A DNA stretch of 64,000 nt from Hanleya hanleyi (Eukaryota > Mollusca > Polyplacophora > Lepidopleurida > Hanleyidae): NCBI GenBank assembly GCA_036873755.1, contig JAVTVY010018970.1, forward strand, positions 1 through 64,000, written 5' to 3'. Positions within the stretch are counted from its first letter, which is position 1. Each line of letters opens with the position of its first letter. The notes below the pieces were generated by a model that ran no database searches, was not told the origin of the DNA, and saw only the letters and a list, made by a program, of their open reading frames with translations. The position numbers and the translations under genes were made by a program. Shown here piece by piece: positions 21,118 to 32,820 of this stretch.

Positions 21118-21605
21118 CCCTATCTGGCTTGGGTTTATTTAGGACCTGTCGAGGTGGGGAAGGGGCTAATTATTCTTCTTACCCTTTGAGCTAGGGCGCT
21201 GAAACTTACCATACTATACCTTTTGGTGAAGCTCTACCAGAACATGTACAAGATGGCCGCTTTTCAGACGTCCATGTGACGTCATTTTCAAAAAAGCACT
21301 TTTTTTGTTTGATTTGTCGGTCAGATTTTTTTTGAATTTTTCATTTATGTACATGTAATTTCTCCGCAGAAATGCATGATAGATTAGCAAATATTAATCT
21401 GATGTGAGATAAAAGAGTTTTTACCCACTTTTCCTCGTGGAAGCATTAATTTTGAATAAAAATGACAAAAACATCACTTTCCTGGTCCCCCCACTTGGCC
21501 GCAATTTTGAATTTACCCATGATCTTCTGCTCGAGTAGTTATGCAAATAGGCTCGAAATAACCCTAATATGATAAACTACAAAGTCACGGAGCGTCAGTT
21601 CTCTA
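21118..21605 (+). mobile_element. piggyBac-like MITE, copy 3
   Basis: TTAA (21114-21117) is followed by CCCTATCTGGCTTGGG, the family left TIR. The interior follows the forward family order: GAAACTTACCATACTATACC, GCTCTACCAGAACATGTACA, AAATGCATGATAGATTAGCA, TTTTTACCCACTTTTCCTCG, ACAAAGTCACGGAGCGTCAG. The right TIR is missing, lost near 21605. Confidence 0.75.
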
Positions 21606-22049
21606 TTTGTTCTCAATTTGTTCTCGTTCACTAGATAGCGCAGAACGTTTGAATCAGGCCTGGTAGGTTTAGTGATATATGCGATGTATTATGAGAACAA
21701 AGGAAACTTAATTGTGATGAACAAAGGAAATTTAATTGTGAACAAATAAAATAATGAAATAATAAAAATTAATACAATATGTTTCAATTACTTAACAGCA
21801 TAACACCGCTCATAGTTGCTCGACGGAAAGTTCAGATACAGAATAATTCATTCAAATTATTATTGGATTTCGATACATTCATCATACAGCTGCCTTCCGA
21901 TTTGATCCTCTTTTTTTTATTTGACGTTATCTTGTCGAAAAGAAACACAGCTTTCTGGAAAGAGAGGAGCTCTTAACATGGTTCAGTGCTGCAGGTGTGA
22001 ATAAATTGTCATGAAAACCCATTATATATACATTTCACTGGCGAATATT

Positions 22050-22135
22050 CCTTCTTTCGATTATTGATGCGAACATTCTTTTATGGACGACGACTGAATA
22101 TTGAATGCCGGATCTGACGCTTGCCTTAATGCAAA
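22050..22135 (+). repeat. Penelope 3' end fragment
   Basis: TTCGATTATTGATGCGAACA, then TTCTTTTATGGACGACGACTG, AATATTGAATG and GACGCTTG match the terminal segment of the PLE 3' region (compare 39415-39490). No coding part is attached. Confidence 0.6.
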
Positions 22136-23107
22136 GTAAGTTTAAGGTAGAGACCGGATACCCCCTGTACATATGATAATAGTTTTCGGATATTTTTATT
22201 TCGCATGTGGCGTACTAATATATATGATCTTTGTCAGTGGGGTACCCAACGGTCATTTCTTTAGTTATTCAAATTTTAGCGTAAATATTACAAACGGTTA
22301 CAAAGTGCGGCATCTGTGATTTAGGATTTTGTACCAATGACTTTTTGGTTCATCAGCTGACTTTATGCCGGAATATTTCCAGCTATAAATCTAATAGCTA
22401 ATTTAGCATTGTGCGCCCCTCGAAAAAATCCATTTTATGATCATTTTCTCCATTTCCGCATTATGTATGTGTTGATCAAAGACGAGGGCTTCGATATTGA
22501 TGAGCGTATACGCGAACTCCTCCGGTGACCTCTGATTTCAGCTCTACTAATCCGGATGAGAGGCCTCATTTGTGAGGACCTGAGACAAAGAAACAACCCC
22601 TGCAAAAACCTGCAGATAATATCATATCATATATTTTGATTAGCAATAGGAGCCGTAAGAGACAAGAGTTGATCTATCATGGTACATATTGGTTCCAGGT
22701 TCATGTTAAAAAGCTTCGAAAGCTATAATCGAACCAAAGTAGCAAGTCTACGAGTCTTCTTGTCATGGTACACCGAGGAGCTATATATGGCAATAAATAT
22801 GAAAAAATATTAGTATCTCTTATCATCAATAAATGTGGAAAATCAAATTACAGTGTTCAACTTGGCCACTTCCGCATTTTTCATGAATCCTCCATTTCCT
22901 TACAAAGGTTACTTGAAGCGGAAAGGATTTCCGGGAAACGGCCTCTTTGAAAGTCTTCGTGGAAATATGGAAGCAGTATAATCATTGCTGCCCTGGAGGA
23001 TGTGCCCTCGAATACAACACCACCTAGGAGATAAAAGCATCAAAGACAGCATCAAAGACCGCAATGCAAACGAACATTGATACCAATTGCGGATCAAATA
23101 AGAGTGT
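22136..23107. other. Unrecognised non-coding stretch
   Basis: No credible frame, array or inverted repeat was noticed. Confidence 0.45.
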
Positions 23108-23116
23108 CTTGGTGTA

Positions 23117-23275
23117 AGAGGCGACTAACTGGGGCACCCGTGGGGTTCCCAGGTGTGAAAAGGAATAGGACACTACCCGTGTGGTTTCCGGGTGTGAAAA
23201 GGATTAGGAGCCAAACGTCGTGGTGTGACTGAAATAGTGTTGAAAGCGACGTTAAATCATATTCACTCGCTCACT
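23117..23275 (+). mobile_element. Short retroelement with TCACT tail and TSD
   Basis: The 159-bp insert AGAGGCGACTAACTGGGGCA ... GACGTTAAATCATATTCACTCGCTCACT is flanked by CTTGGTGTA at 23108-23116 and 23276-23284. It contains an internal near-duplication (GGGTGTGAAAAGGA / AGGTGTGAAAAGGA). The GACGTTAAAT...CACTCACT ending also occurs at 41095-41150 and, reversed, at 62640-62690, so these share a LINE-type 3' end. It is either a 5'-truncated LINE or a SINE using that LINE. Confidence 0.75.
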
Positions 23276-23284
23276 CTTGGTGTA

Positions 23285-24187
23285 CTATATCTCTAGAACC
23301 TATTTCAAATTGCTTTTAGGCATCTGATACATTATCCTTATTCATGGGACTAGATGCCCGAAGAATATCGTGTAATATATTTCATGGTGTTCACATGAAC
23401 ACATGTAATAAAGTATGACTGGGCTACATTATACTGCATTAAATGATATTGCAGTTGATTCATTTGAATCTGTGACTTGCAAGAAATGCAAGTTAATCCT
23501 TTAACAAAGGGCTGCGCCAGTAGCATTAACAGGTGCGCTGAAATGCGTTCCGCATTGCGTTTTGTTCATTCTACCTCTTTCCATCTATTTAACATGGGAT
23601 TGATATTTTAACTATTGATAACTGGTGTAAATATGGATAAAATTATCTTATTATTCCAATAAAGTACCAATATGCTTCCAATTATGAAGTTTTGGGGTAA
23701 ATTCAAGTTGAAAGTAGTCCAGCTATCATTGACTAAAAATATCTTCTGTGCTAAAGAGATAGGGAAGAGAGAAAATGAACGAACCTCTATGCGGGTCACG
23801 TCTCAGTGCACCTGCCGATACTATCAGCAAAGTTGTATTGTTAAAGTTTAATTTGAATTTTGTGCAAGGGGAGGATTTAACTGACTAGAGATCAGGATCA
23901 TGGAAACCTGGCAATGTTAATAAATTAATATCCTCCCAAACGCTCTCTAATTGTTCATGTCGCTTGTAAAATCTGTTGGTCCGGATTAACGCAAGTGTCC
24001 ACCAATTAGATTTACTATCTCTTCAATTGTTTTGAAGGCCGGGATTTGTTTGTTTGCTGAGCTGAACTCAAACCACTGTTATCGACTTAGCCTCTCATTC
24101 TACTGCGCTTGATGGCCTAACGTAATATGTAGTAAATTGGCTTAGCACATATTCAGAAAATTATACTCCCTAATACTCGTCACCATA
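23285..24187. other. Unrecognised non-coding stretch
   Basis: No feature supportable from the sequence. Confidence 0.45.
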
Positions 24188-26173
24188 GGCACCGTTTCCA
24201 ATTATCGTTCGCGAATGAATCGTTTATTTCGTCAAATTTTCTCGAAGTCGCGATTTTCCAAGGCGCGAGGGAATGGGTTTTTTTCTTCAAAATAAACGAT
24301 TCATTCGCGATCGCTGTTCGAATGGTTTTTTTTCTGTTGGCAATCGTTTTTCAATCGAGAAAATTCTCGCGAATAAAAAGCGATATCGCGATTCAATCGC
24401 TTTTTAATCGAGAAAATATAAACGATTGAAAAAAAAACGATTGAGGATTATAGCCGAAAGTAGTACGCCATTGGTTCAGCCTGACTGACTCGCATACACG
24501 TTCGAGTTTCTAACTCAGACTATATATTCGATCATTTTTTCTTCTCCCTTTTCCATTCTTTGCCTAGTGTAAAACTATAGCGTGTTTCTGTACAGTTGGC
24601 GGTTATATAGATACGATTGGGATATTGAAAGAAATTGAAAAAAAATATCTATATATATACATAGGAATAATGGTTATGCATATAATTATAACTTCATATT
24701 TACATATATTTTGTACGGGACACAGGCCCGGATATGGTCAGATTGGGTCATTTGCACTTGCAATTTCGTGTATTATTTTGGGTATTTCTGTGTTTTAAAG
24801 CTGGTATTATTCCAGATTTCTTGTGTAGTATTTTTCGTGAACGTTTTTGGCATCTGTGCGGGCTGAAATTTTGAGTTGATTCATCAGATTTTCGCTGTAC
24901 GCGTGGTTTTTTGTCCTACGATCACCATTTTCCTTGTGTAGATAGATGGCGCTGTATTGAATATAACATTGTCATACGGGGCTTTTGAGTCTTCGCAAGC
25001 ACTTAATTATTAATATATAGCGCGGGCTATTTGTAAAAATTTCACAACTGGTTAATCCAGTAAGAGATGAAATTATATAATATTCAGTTGGTTTTTGGCT
25101 TGAGCTTCCCTTTGGAATCATTCATAGTTCATTTATCAAAATATAAAATTAAAATAAAAAGTATTGTACATATGCGAATCCAACCGTTATATGCGATTCA
25201 ATCAAAAGATATGTATTTGATATAAATATGAAATCACTGCCGCGAATATTCTTATAATAAATAAAATTAACTTGATGGTGATTTTTTGAACTTATTCACA
25301 TCTCAATAGTTTAAAAACTGTACCAAAACATGAATGGATACCCTTTCCTAATGTATGTTTTACTATAACAAAATATACATATTTAATTACACTATTTTTC
25401 ACCTTAATTAACCTAGAAATTCTCGGCTGGAGGGCTAAGCTGTTCTGGGTTATCGCCATGCGCCCATTCACACCTCTATCAAGCCTGTGCCGTAATCATT
25501 CTGATAATGCAATCAACGAACTCAAATCCACTTATGACCTGTACCCGGTATTTACAAAACAAGATATTGTGACTATCATCCTGTATCATTAATACATTGT
25601 CGACTCACACGATTATTGAATAAACATGTAATTTTGTCATTTACGCTTCGCCAGAGTAAATCTGAGCGCGAACGTCACAGGAAGCATGTTACAGGAATAT
25701 GAAAAGATATTTCCAGCATACGCCCTACTTCGGCTTGTAGGAGACTATAGATCGTGAATCATATATATTATTCGGTTATCTTACGCATTTCTACAGTATA
25801 GTATAGTAATATAGGTTTTTCCATCGACAAATCCGCAATCAACATTACATGTAGTTCCCAGTTCGCGGATAGAGCGGCGTACGACGGCAACACGGCCTAT
25901 GTGTCAAATATCACTCCGCCTCACGATTCTCTCGCGCCTTGAAAAAAACGATTCTCTCGCGATTGAAGATTCGCGATCAAGAACGGATCGCGCATGGGTA
26001 AACGATTCAAAAACGATATCGCGAGAGAATGGTTTTTTCCAGAAAAGGTTCAATCGTTTTTTCTCATTTTTTTCTCGATATCCTCGCGACTGATTCGCGA
26101 TTGATCGTTTTTCAATCGAGAAAATTGAAGAAAAATCGCGACTGAAGAAAAAACGATTAATGGAAACGATCCC
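24188..26173. mobile_element. Non-autonomous TIR element with TCGCGA/AATCG arrays
   Basis: The ends are inverted: GGCACCGTTTCCA at left, TGGAAACGATCCC at right (11 of 13 match), with ATA on both outer sides (24185-24187, 26174-26176). The terminal 230-260 bp on each side are packed with related words (GATTCGCGA, TCGCGATT, CAATCGTTTTTCAATCGAGA, AAACGATT) in mixed orientation and shared order. The middle (about 24450-25900) is AT-rich with no gene. Frames across the right array, up to 126 codons, are translations of the repeats. CpG is strongly over-represented in the arrays against an AT-rich, CpG-poor background. The superfamily is unknown. Confidence 0.7.
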
Positions 26174-26470
26174 ATAAATGAATACATCAGGTAGCATGGC
26201 CTTTCCGCTTACACATATAACAACAGCATTCATTTCCAACCATTTTTTCGAGATATGACGGCCGAAGACAAGGTCATCCTGCAAGACACCATTACGGCAA
26301 ATTTTGGAGGTAGTCGATCAAACTGGACCAGATCTTTCCTAATAAAATGTGGAAAGGTGGTTTTCATATATACGAGAGTCAAATATTATAGAAACATTTA
26401 AAATACATCACACATCATTTCTGGTCCAGTCGGGTATAATGGCCATAAGTCAGACCCTGATTATAATCTT
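26174..26470. other. Non-coding stretch
   Basis: Nothing recognised between the TIR element and the PLE fragment. Confidence 0.45.
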
Positions 26471-26479
26471 TGACCCCCA

Positions 26480-26583
26480 AAATTCAGTGGTGACCTATGG
26501 AATAGGTCTTTGGATTATGGACGCGGATATTCTTTAATGGACGACGGCCGAATTATGAATGACGGACCAGACGCTTGTAATTG
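26480..26583 (+). repeat. Penelope 3' end fragment
   Basis: CCTATGGAATAGGTCTTTGG, ATTATGGACGCGGATATTCT and GACGGACCAGACGCTTGTAA closely match the terminal 100 bp of the PLE copies at 10570 and 62690 (reverse strand there). Confidence 0.75.
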
Positions 26584-27509
26584 TGACCTGTAGACAGCGA
26601 GGCACCACATGTTCTATCGCTTTGAGAAGGTTTAATTTAGCTAAAATATTGGAAGAATGGAGAAATTGACTTCCCCTTTCTTCTCCAATACAAAATGGTT
26701 AATTAAGTTGCCGAAATTTATAACGTCAGGAAAAATTATATCAAGTCATTCTAAGTTGACAGGGGAACCCGGCTGTAGAGATATTGGGGGTCGGACGTGT
26801 TTTCACTTTTGTGTAATTCTGCGGATTTCAGCTGATCGTAGCTCTGATTTTTGTATACTTTTGGCAAATATCTGTGGTGAAAGTTTGGAATTATCTCTCA
26901 GTTTTTTGCTGTTCAGGGCGTTTTTCTGACTTTGTCAGTTTGGCCTGGTTTGGGAGAGCAGAGATCTGCCATTACTACCGTCTCGGTCTTTGTGACTGAG
27001 AGGGTCGGTGGGTTTTTGTTCTGTCCCTCTCTTTTCTCTGTTTGTTCGCTGTCTGTAAATATTTCGTATTCTGATGGTGTATATATTTCCTTGTTGGCTT
27101 GGTCTACTTTGTAGTTGGTTCGTTCTTCGTTCAGTTTGGCTTAGGTCGATTTGCACATATCTGCTAGTTAGGCTAATTAGATGTACATGGTGAAGGTGTA
27201 TGCTGACGGCTAGCCCTCAGAATACAGGTTTGAGCGAGTCTTTTGTTCTCTGTTCTTTTTTTCCTCGGCGATACCCAGCAACGGTCCAGGTTTAGAACTG
27301 GGCTATTGTTCGGCCTGGACCTGAGGTTCACATAGAGTGTATTGTTGTACTGGTTATATAAAGTATTCACCTTTGGAGTGAGGCTCCCTCTGAGGGTAGT
27401 CAATGTTTACTCTGTGGGGAGGCACACTGTTGGAGTTTGTGCGTGTTATTATTTGTAATCTGTAGTTTTATTGACACTCCCTAATGGGACTTCGATTTTA
27501 TTTTTCACT

Positions 27510-28130
27510 ATGACCTTTAGAAAGTTTGATAGGTCACTGAGCCTAAAACTTCAAGGTTTAGAGAACGCTAATGCGATTGATATATATATCGCGCATTAAA
27601 AGACACTGTTGGATCAGGACGGTCAGTCCTTGCAGGTCTAGTACAGGTATCAAATACCCTGTGGAACGTCACACTAGCAAATGAAATTCCCAAAATTCGC
27701 CTAATGCTGGAAGGCATTCGCGTTGGAGATCAATTTTGAAGAAATAGATCCACGCAAATTGCTAGTAAAGATGAAACGGACCATGCGGTTTCCCAGATTC
27801 TGCGATCAGAACTGCATTTGAATTCTATGGCGATGTTCTCTCTATACAGAAAGAGTTCTATTCGTTTGATAAAGAGGTTGAGACAGGAGTTCGAAGAATT
27901 TGGATGTCGAAATTCAAACGTACTCTTCCTTCTTCTATTTTAGTTGGAGGTGTGAGACTTCCTGTATGGTATCACGGTCAAGTAAAAACATGTTATACTT
28001 GTGGATCAGAAGATTACATTAACTCGAGATGTCCTTTGAAAAATAAATGCCTCATTTGTCAAAAAGAAGGACAACTTCAAAAAAACTTGTCCAAAGGCCA
28101 AAAACGTTTCTGGAGATACCGTAGCTAACA
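27510..28130 (+). pseudogene. LINE ORF1 (gag-like, CCHC knuckle), decayed
   Basis: The start ATG at 27510 gives MTFRKFDRSLSLKLQG. Pieces follow in shifting frames, including NTLWNVTLANEIPKIRLMLE, then a conserved block around 27770-27900. From 27904 an open frame reads KFKRTLPSSILVGGVRLPVW and then a zinc-knuckle region CYTCGSEDY...CPLKNKCLICQKEG ending at 28128. The layout (nucleic-acid-binding domain, then CCHC knuckles) fits an RNP-forming ORF1 protein. About three shifts are needed to join it. A further weak frame (28350-28712), rich in Ser/Asp/Gln, may be its degraded C-terminal tail. Confidence 0.65.
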
Positions 28131-29040
28131 ATGAAAAAGATGATTCCTCAGGTCCTCGCCCTGTTCCGCCCGCAGAAGTTCGAAAGGGTTTAACGCCGAG
28201 GCTCTCCAGCGGAAAAAACATCAAGCTCTAGACTTACGGAAGACTGCAGACCCTGATGGCAAGGCCAACAACCGTCATCAGGAGATAGTCTCCGCCGAGA
28301 AAACCATAAAAGAGACCCGAGAAACCCTCAAACCACTACGAGCCTCTCTTTGATTAGATGGAGCAAGATTATGAAGATGTCAGTGATAGTGAGGTCTGCG
28401 GTGATGTGGATGCCGAGACAGATGATCAGAAGTCAGGTGATCAGAAGTCTGCTTCTGATCAGACAAACTGTTGACATCGTTTTGTCTCCGGGAGATGTTG
28501 AATTGAATGGTGACAACTTACCTGACACTGGTCGTGTGTCGGGTCAGGATGCACCTGTGCAGTGTGTGAATTCCTTCATTAATCCTATTCACTCTGGTGT
28601 AGATGTAAACTTTACACCGAATGAGGAAGTAATGAATGAATTCACAGAGGAAGAAAGTAATCAGTCTTGTAGTAATAAAACTACCTCGAATCAGAAAAAG
28701 AGAATACCCTAGATATCAAAACCGGCAAAGAACCTAAAATAGTCGATACTACCTCCACTTCTACCAGCGAGTCATCCATGCTTTCTGATGAGGAGTATGT
28801 TGAGTGTAATGATCGTCCGTTAAAAGGCTAGACTTCCTTCAACCATAGGTCGAAAGACTTGTTGGAACAAGAGAGAGAGAAAAAGTTTATAAGAAGAAAA
28901 GTAAAAAAGATGAGAGAGAACAAATGAAAAATAAAAAGGTAAAAAAGAATTACCCATAATTAAACGTTAACATACGCTAAGTTAACCTTATATATGTTGG
29001 CTAGGGCAGTTTTGTATTTTATTTCTTTATACAGACTAAA

Positions 29041-30026
29041 AGTGGCTCAGTCACCAACTATCATTCCGTGGAAATGCAGAGGAGTTTGGCCAAATTTGAA
29101 TGAACTCCAATTATTAACTCAAGATTATCAGCTTATTGTCTCAACGAGACCTTTCTGAAGAAAGCAGATAAAGATAAATTTAAATTTCGCCAATACACAC
29201 CTTATCATTCCTACGCTTTAGACGGAAATGGAAAAGCTACAAGCGGCTCTTCAATATTGGTTACAATGGGTGTTTTAGTCCTGTTGATTTTGTGACAGAT
29301 TTACAAGCTGTAGCAGTTCGTATTACCTTGAAATCGGTTTTCACGTTATGCACGATGTACATACCTTCTTCTGGTAGTCTCCGGCTTAGTGAACTTCAAG
29401 ATCTTTACGATCAGCTCTCGAAACCTTGTTTAATGATGGGTGATTTTAACGGTCGTAATAAACTCTGGGATAATGAAGACAATTGTAAAGGTAAAATTCT
29501 TGAAAATTTTATATCAAATAATTCTTTGTGTATTTTTAATGATGGTTCTTATACACAGTTGTCTTCAGCTCATAGAACCTATTCAGCATTAGATATCTCA
29601 CTTTGCGACCTGCCTATTCTTGAAGAATTTTCCTGGTCTGTTCATGATGACCTTTGTGGAAGTGATCACTTCCCCACTGTCCTAAAAGCTGTTCATTCAG
29701 CTGATGACCCTCATTCCACAAGGTTTAATTTCAAGAAAGCGAACTGGCCCGAGTTTGAAAAGTTTTGTTCCCAAAAACTACAATCAGTCTCCTTCGCTGA
29801 TGTTTCAGATCCTATACAGCTATTCTCAGATATGTGGATAGAAATTGCCAACCAAACCATTCCCACATCTTCAAGAGTTGCACATATTAAGAAACCTTGG
29901 TTTAATGATGCCTGTAAAGAAGCAAGAAAATGTAGGAAGAAGGCTGAACGATATTTCCGCCGACATCTTAATCTTGAAAATTTGAAAGATCTCAGGGTTA
30001 CAAGAGCTAAACTCGTAGAACCGTGA
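29041..30026 (+). pseudogene. LINE APE-type endonuclease, decayed
   Basis: Near 29060 a frame reads IIPWKCRGVWPNLNEL, the start of an apurinic-like endonuclease. After a break near 29290 the frame to 30026 holds MYIPSSGS, LMMGDFNGRNKLWD (the D-x-N catalytic motif), and DLCGSDHFPTVL (the SDH catalytic motif). A linker with a basic KPWFNDACKEARKCRKKAE segment follows, typical before RT in I/Jockey-type LINEs. It nicks target DNA for target-primed reverse transcription in active relatives. Confidence 0.8.
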
Positions 30027-30439
30027 AACAGGATAAACGTGATTCTTGGAGAAATTATGTATCTAAGATTAATACTCATACTCCTATAACAAAAGTTTGG
30101 AATATGATCCAAAGAATAAAAGGTAAAAGCTCAAGTCCAGCGTTCATCATCCCAACGATGGAAATCAGGTGATTACTGACAGAGTAGAAATTGCAAATAA
30201 ATTAGGCGAAACAATTGCCAACAACTCTTCGTCAGAAAATTATGTACCTAAATTTCAAAGTTTCCAAAATAGAGAAGAAAAAAATGAAATTAAATTCCAC
30301 TCCGGTAACCATGAAGGCTATAAAGCTATGTTTACAATTGACGAACTTCATGCTTCTCTCACAAAGCTAACGATTCTGCTGCAGGCCCTGATAATACTCA
30401 TCATCAACTTTTGAAACATCTACCGGAATCTTGTCTAGA

Positions 30440-31110
30440 AATCCTATTACGCATATTCAATAGACTGGACAACAGGAGACTTTCCTCCGTCATGGCGTAA
30501 TGCCATAGTTATACCAGTACCAAAGCCTGGCCGTGACCATACAGACCCTGGTAATTATCGGCCGATTTCACTGACTAGCTGTGTCTGCAAAACAATGGAA
30601 CGCATGATAAATGATCGCCTTGTATGGTACTTGGAAACTGAAAAGAAACTTACTGATATTCAAGCTGGTTTCCGTAAAAATAGAGGTACCATTAACCATT
30701 TAGTCAGATTAGATTCGTATGTCAAGAATGCTTTCGCAAAGAATGAACATGTGGTTTCTATCTTTTTTGATTTAGAAAAAGCCTATGGTACTACATGGAA
30801 ATACGGGATTCTGATTGATCTTCAAAATATGGGATTAAAAGGCCGTTTACCCGTTTTTATTTCCAACTTTTTGAATGATAGAAAATTCCAAATTCATTTG
30901 GGTACAACTATGTCTGATCATTTTGATCAAGACCAGGGTGTCCCACAGGGCAGTATTTTTGTCTACTACTTTAGTTTAGTATCAAAATCAACAGCTTGGC
31001 TGCAGTTCTGAATAAATCAATTGATGGTTCACTTTTTGTAGACGATTTTAACATACCTTGTAGTGGGAAAAATATACACAATATAGAGAGAACATTACAG
31101 CTTTGTCTAA
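30440..31110 (+). pseudogene. LINE reverse transcriptase, decayed
   Basis: Blocks in order: PSSWRNAIVIPVPKPGRD, GNYRPISLTSCVCKTMERMI, DIQAGFRKNRGTINHLVRLD, IFFDLEKAYGTTWKYGIL (first catalytic Asp), DQGVPQGSI, and then, after a frame break at about 31010, LFVDDFNIPCSG. The last has VDD in place of the more usual ADD/YADD. The main intact stretch is 30595-31011. There are shifts near 30410-30500 and 31010. Confidence 0.8.
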
Positions 31111-31189
31111 ACAGAATTCAGAAATGATGTCTAGAAAATGGCTTCAAATTCTCCAGGGCGAAGACAAATTGTATACACTTTTGCAGAAA

Positions 31190-31640
31190 ATATTTCCAGC
31201 ACAAAGATCCAGAACTTACATTAGACGGAACTGAAATCAAAGTGGTAAAAGAGGTCAAATTCCTAGGCATATTGTTTGACCAACGACTAACATTCAAATC
31301 ACATATAAATTGCTTGAAAGCCAAATGCACGAAAGCTCTAGATTTGTTGAAAGAAGTTGCCAGCTATAAGTGGGGAGGAGATCAGCAAACTCTTTCTCCA
31401 TTTATATCGATCACTTGTTCGTTCCAAACTCGATTATGGTTCTATTGTTTACAATGGTGCAAGCAAGTCAAACTTGGCGAAGTTAGAACCTATTCTTCAT
31501 CAAGGACTAAGACTTTGCCTCGGTGCGTTGGAACATCACCGAAAGAAAGCTTGTATGTCGAAGCGGATGAATTTCCTTTAGAACTCCGAAGAATTAAACT
31601 ATCGCTGCAATATATCACAAAACTGCGTTCGAACCACTGA
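31190..31640 (+). pseudogene. LINE post-RT domain, decayed
   Basis: VKFLGILFDQRLTFKSHI and LKAKCTKALDLLKEVA lead, via a frameshift near 31370, to LYRSLVRSKLDYGSIVYNGA, and back to SLYVEADEFPLELRRIKLSL. This is the region between RT and RNase H typical of Nimb/I/Jockey-like elements. Confidence 0.75.
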
Positions 31641-31769
31641 AATCCTGCATATAACTGTGTTTTCAACCCTCAGTGCGCAGATTTCTATTTAAAGAAACCC
31701 TCGATTATTCCACCTCTTGGAATCCGTATGAAACCACACATTGTAGCAGCTGGTATTAAAGTTAGTTAA

Positions 31770-32057
31770 ATTTCTTTAGTTCCAAAACTAAAATCTGTCG
31801 TCTACCAGGTAAAAGTTCCATATTTACTGCAGAAGCAAAAGCTCTATTATCAGCTTTAGAAGGTATTGGATCCACCGGAAAGAAAAAATATGTCATATTC
31901 TCGGATACACTATCATGCCTTAAAGCGATTAAAAGTGGAAATTCAACTCATCCCACCATCTTGAAAATTCTACAATTATATGACACCAGATTTGATCAAC
32001 AGATAGATATTGTCTATTCTACAATTATATGACACCAGATTTGATCAACAGATAGAT
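31770..32057 (+). pseudogene. LINE RNase H domain, cut off by PLE insertion
   Basis: FTAEAKALLSALEGI, KKKYVIFSDTLSCLKAIKSG and TILKILQLYDTRFDQQIDI match the middle of LINE RNase H (Glu and the second Asp visible). A 49-bp unit beginning ATTCTACAATTATATGACAC is tandemly duplicated (31967 and 32016). The remainder, including the W-x-PSH and final Asp seen in the copy at 16006, is missing. About 150 bp was lost where the PLE-derived sequence begins at 32058. Confidence 0.75.
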
Positions 32058-32820
32058 AAACGTCAACCAGCAGAATCTCACCATATACAGGAAAAAATTA
32101 CAACACATATAAAAGGGAAGTGGGAAGAGGTGCCGACATACTGACTGCGTCACATGACTTCACAGAATAGTCCTCAGGTTAACCTAGTCCAAAGCACATA
32201 CCAAGAATCTAACGATTCGTGATATGTGTTGTATCTCAGGTACGCTTTTATTGTACCTGTTCATGTGGCAACTTGGATGATATGACCACACGGCCCCTAG
32301 CACCGGCATAAGCGGTATTAGATACAAATTTAGAGAGCTATGATGGAAATGCTCTGACAATTGGTGAGCTGTTTCTCTGTGACAACTCGTACATTGGAGA
32401 TTGGTGAGCTGTATCGTCGTCAGATGTAAATGACGGCATTTAACACAAAAGACTAGTCTGTAAGGCCCGATGTCGACCCAGCATCAACTTCCCACAAATG
32501 CCAAAATATATCAAAGACCAAAAGGTCTGTACAGGGGGCGGGCCTCGGGGACGAAACGTCCACCAGCAGAATCTCACCATATACAGGAAAAAATTACAAC
32601 ACATATAAGGGAAGTGGGAAGAGGTGCCCACATACTGACTGCGTCACATGACTTCACAGAATAGTCCTCTGGTTAACCTATTCCAAAGCACATACCAAGA
32701 ATCTAACGATTCATGATATGTGTTGTATCTCAGGTACGCTTTTATTGTACCTGTTCATGTAGCAACTTGGATGATATGACTACACGGCCCCTAGCACCGA
32801 CATAAGCGGTATTAGATACA
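32058..32820 (-). mobile_element. Penelope-derived partial tandem (R-U-R) inside the LINE
   Basis: A segment R (32058-32325, from AAACGTCAACCAGCAGAATC to GCGGTATTAGATAC) recurs almost identically at 32554-32819. Between them lies U (32326-32553, ending GGCGGGCCTCGGGGACG). The head-to-tail one-and-a-half copy resembles the partial tandems typical of Penelope-like insertions. The strand is assigned from the orientation of the GGCCCCTAGC...TTAGATAC block relative to PLE coding copies. A (CAATAAAAGC) polyadenylation-like signal is present on the minus strand. No coding sequence. Confidence 0.7.

Noticed and set aside
25899..26284. Frames of 64 and 126 codons across the CG-rich array, apparently coding
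   Set aside because: They translate the repeated TCGCGATT/AAACGATT words on both strands; composition comes from the array.
31118..31330. Minus-strand frame over the LINE and similar frames opposite the Academ-like gene (for example 47263-47699)
   Set aside because: Antisense shadows of coding sequence without their own motifs.
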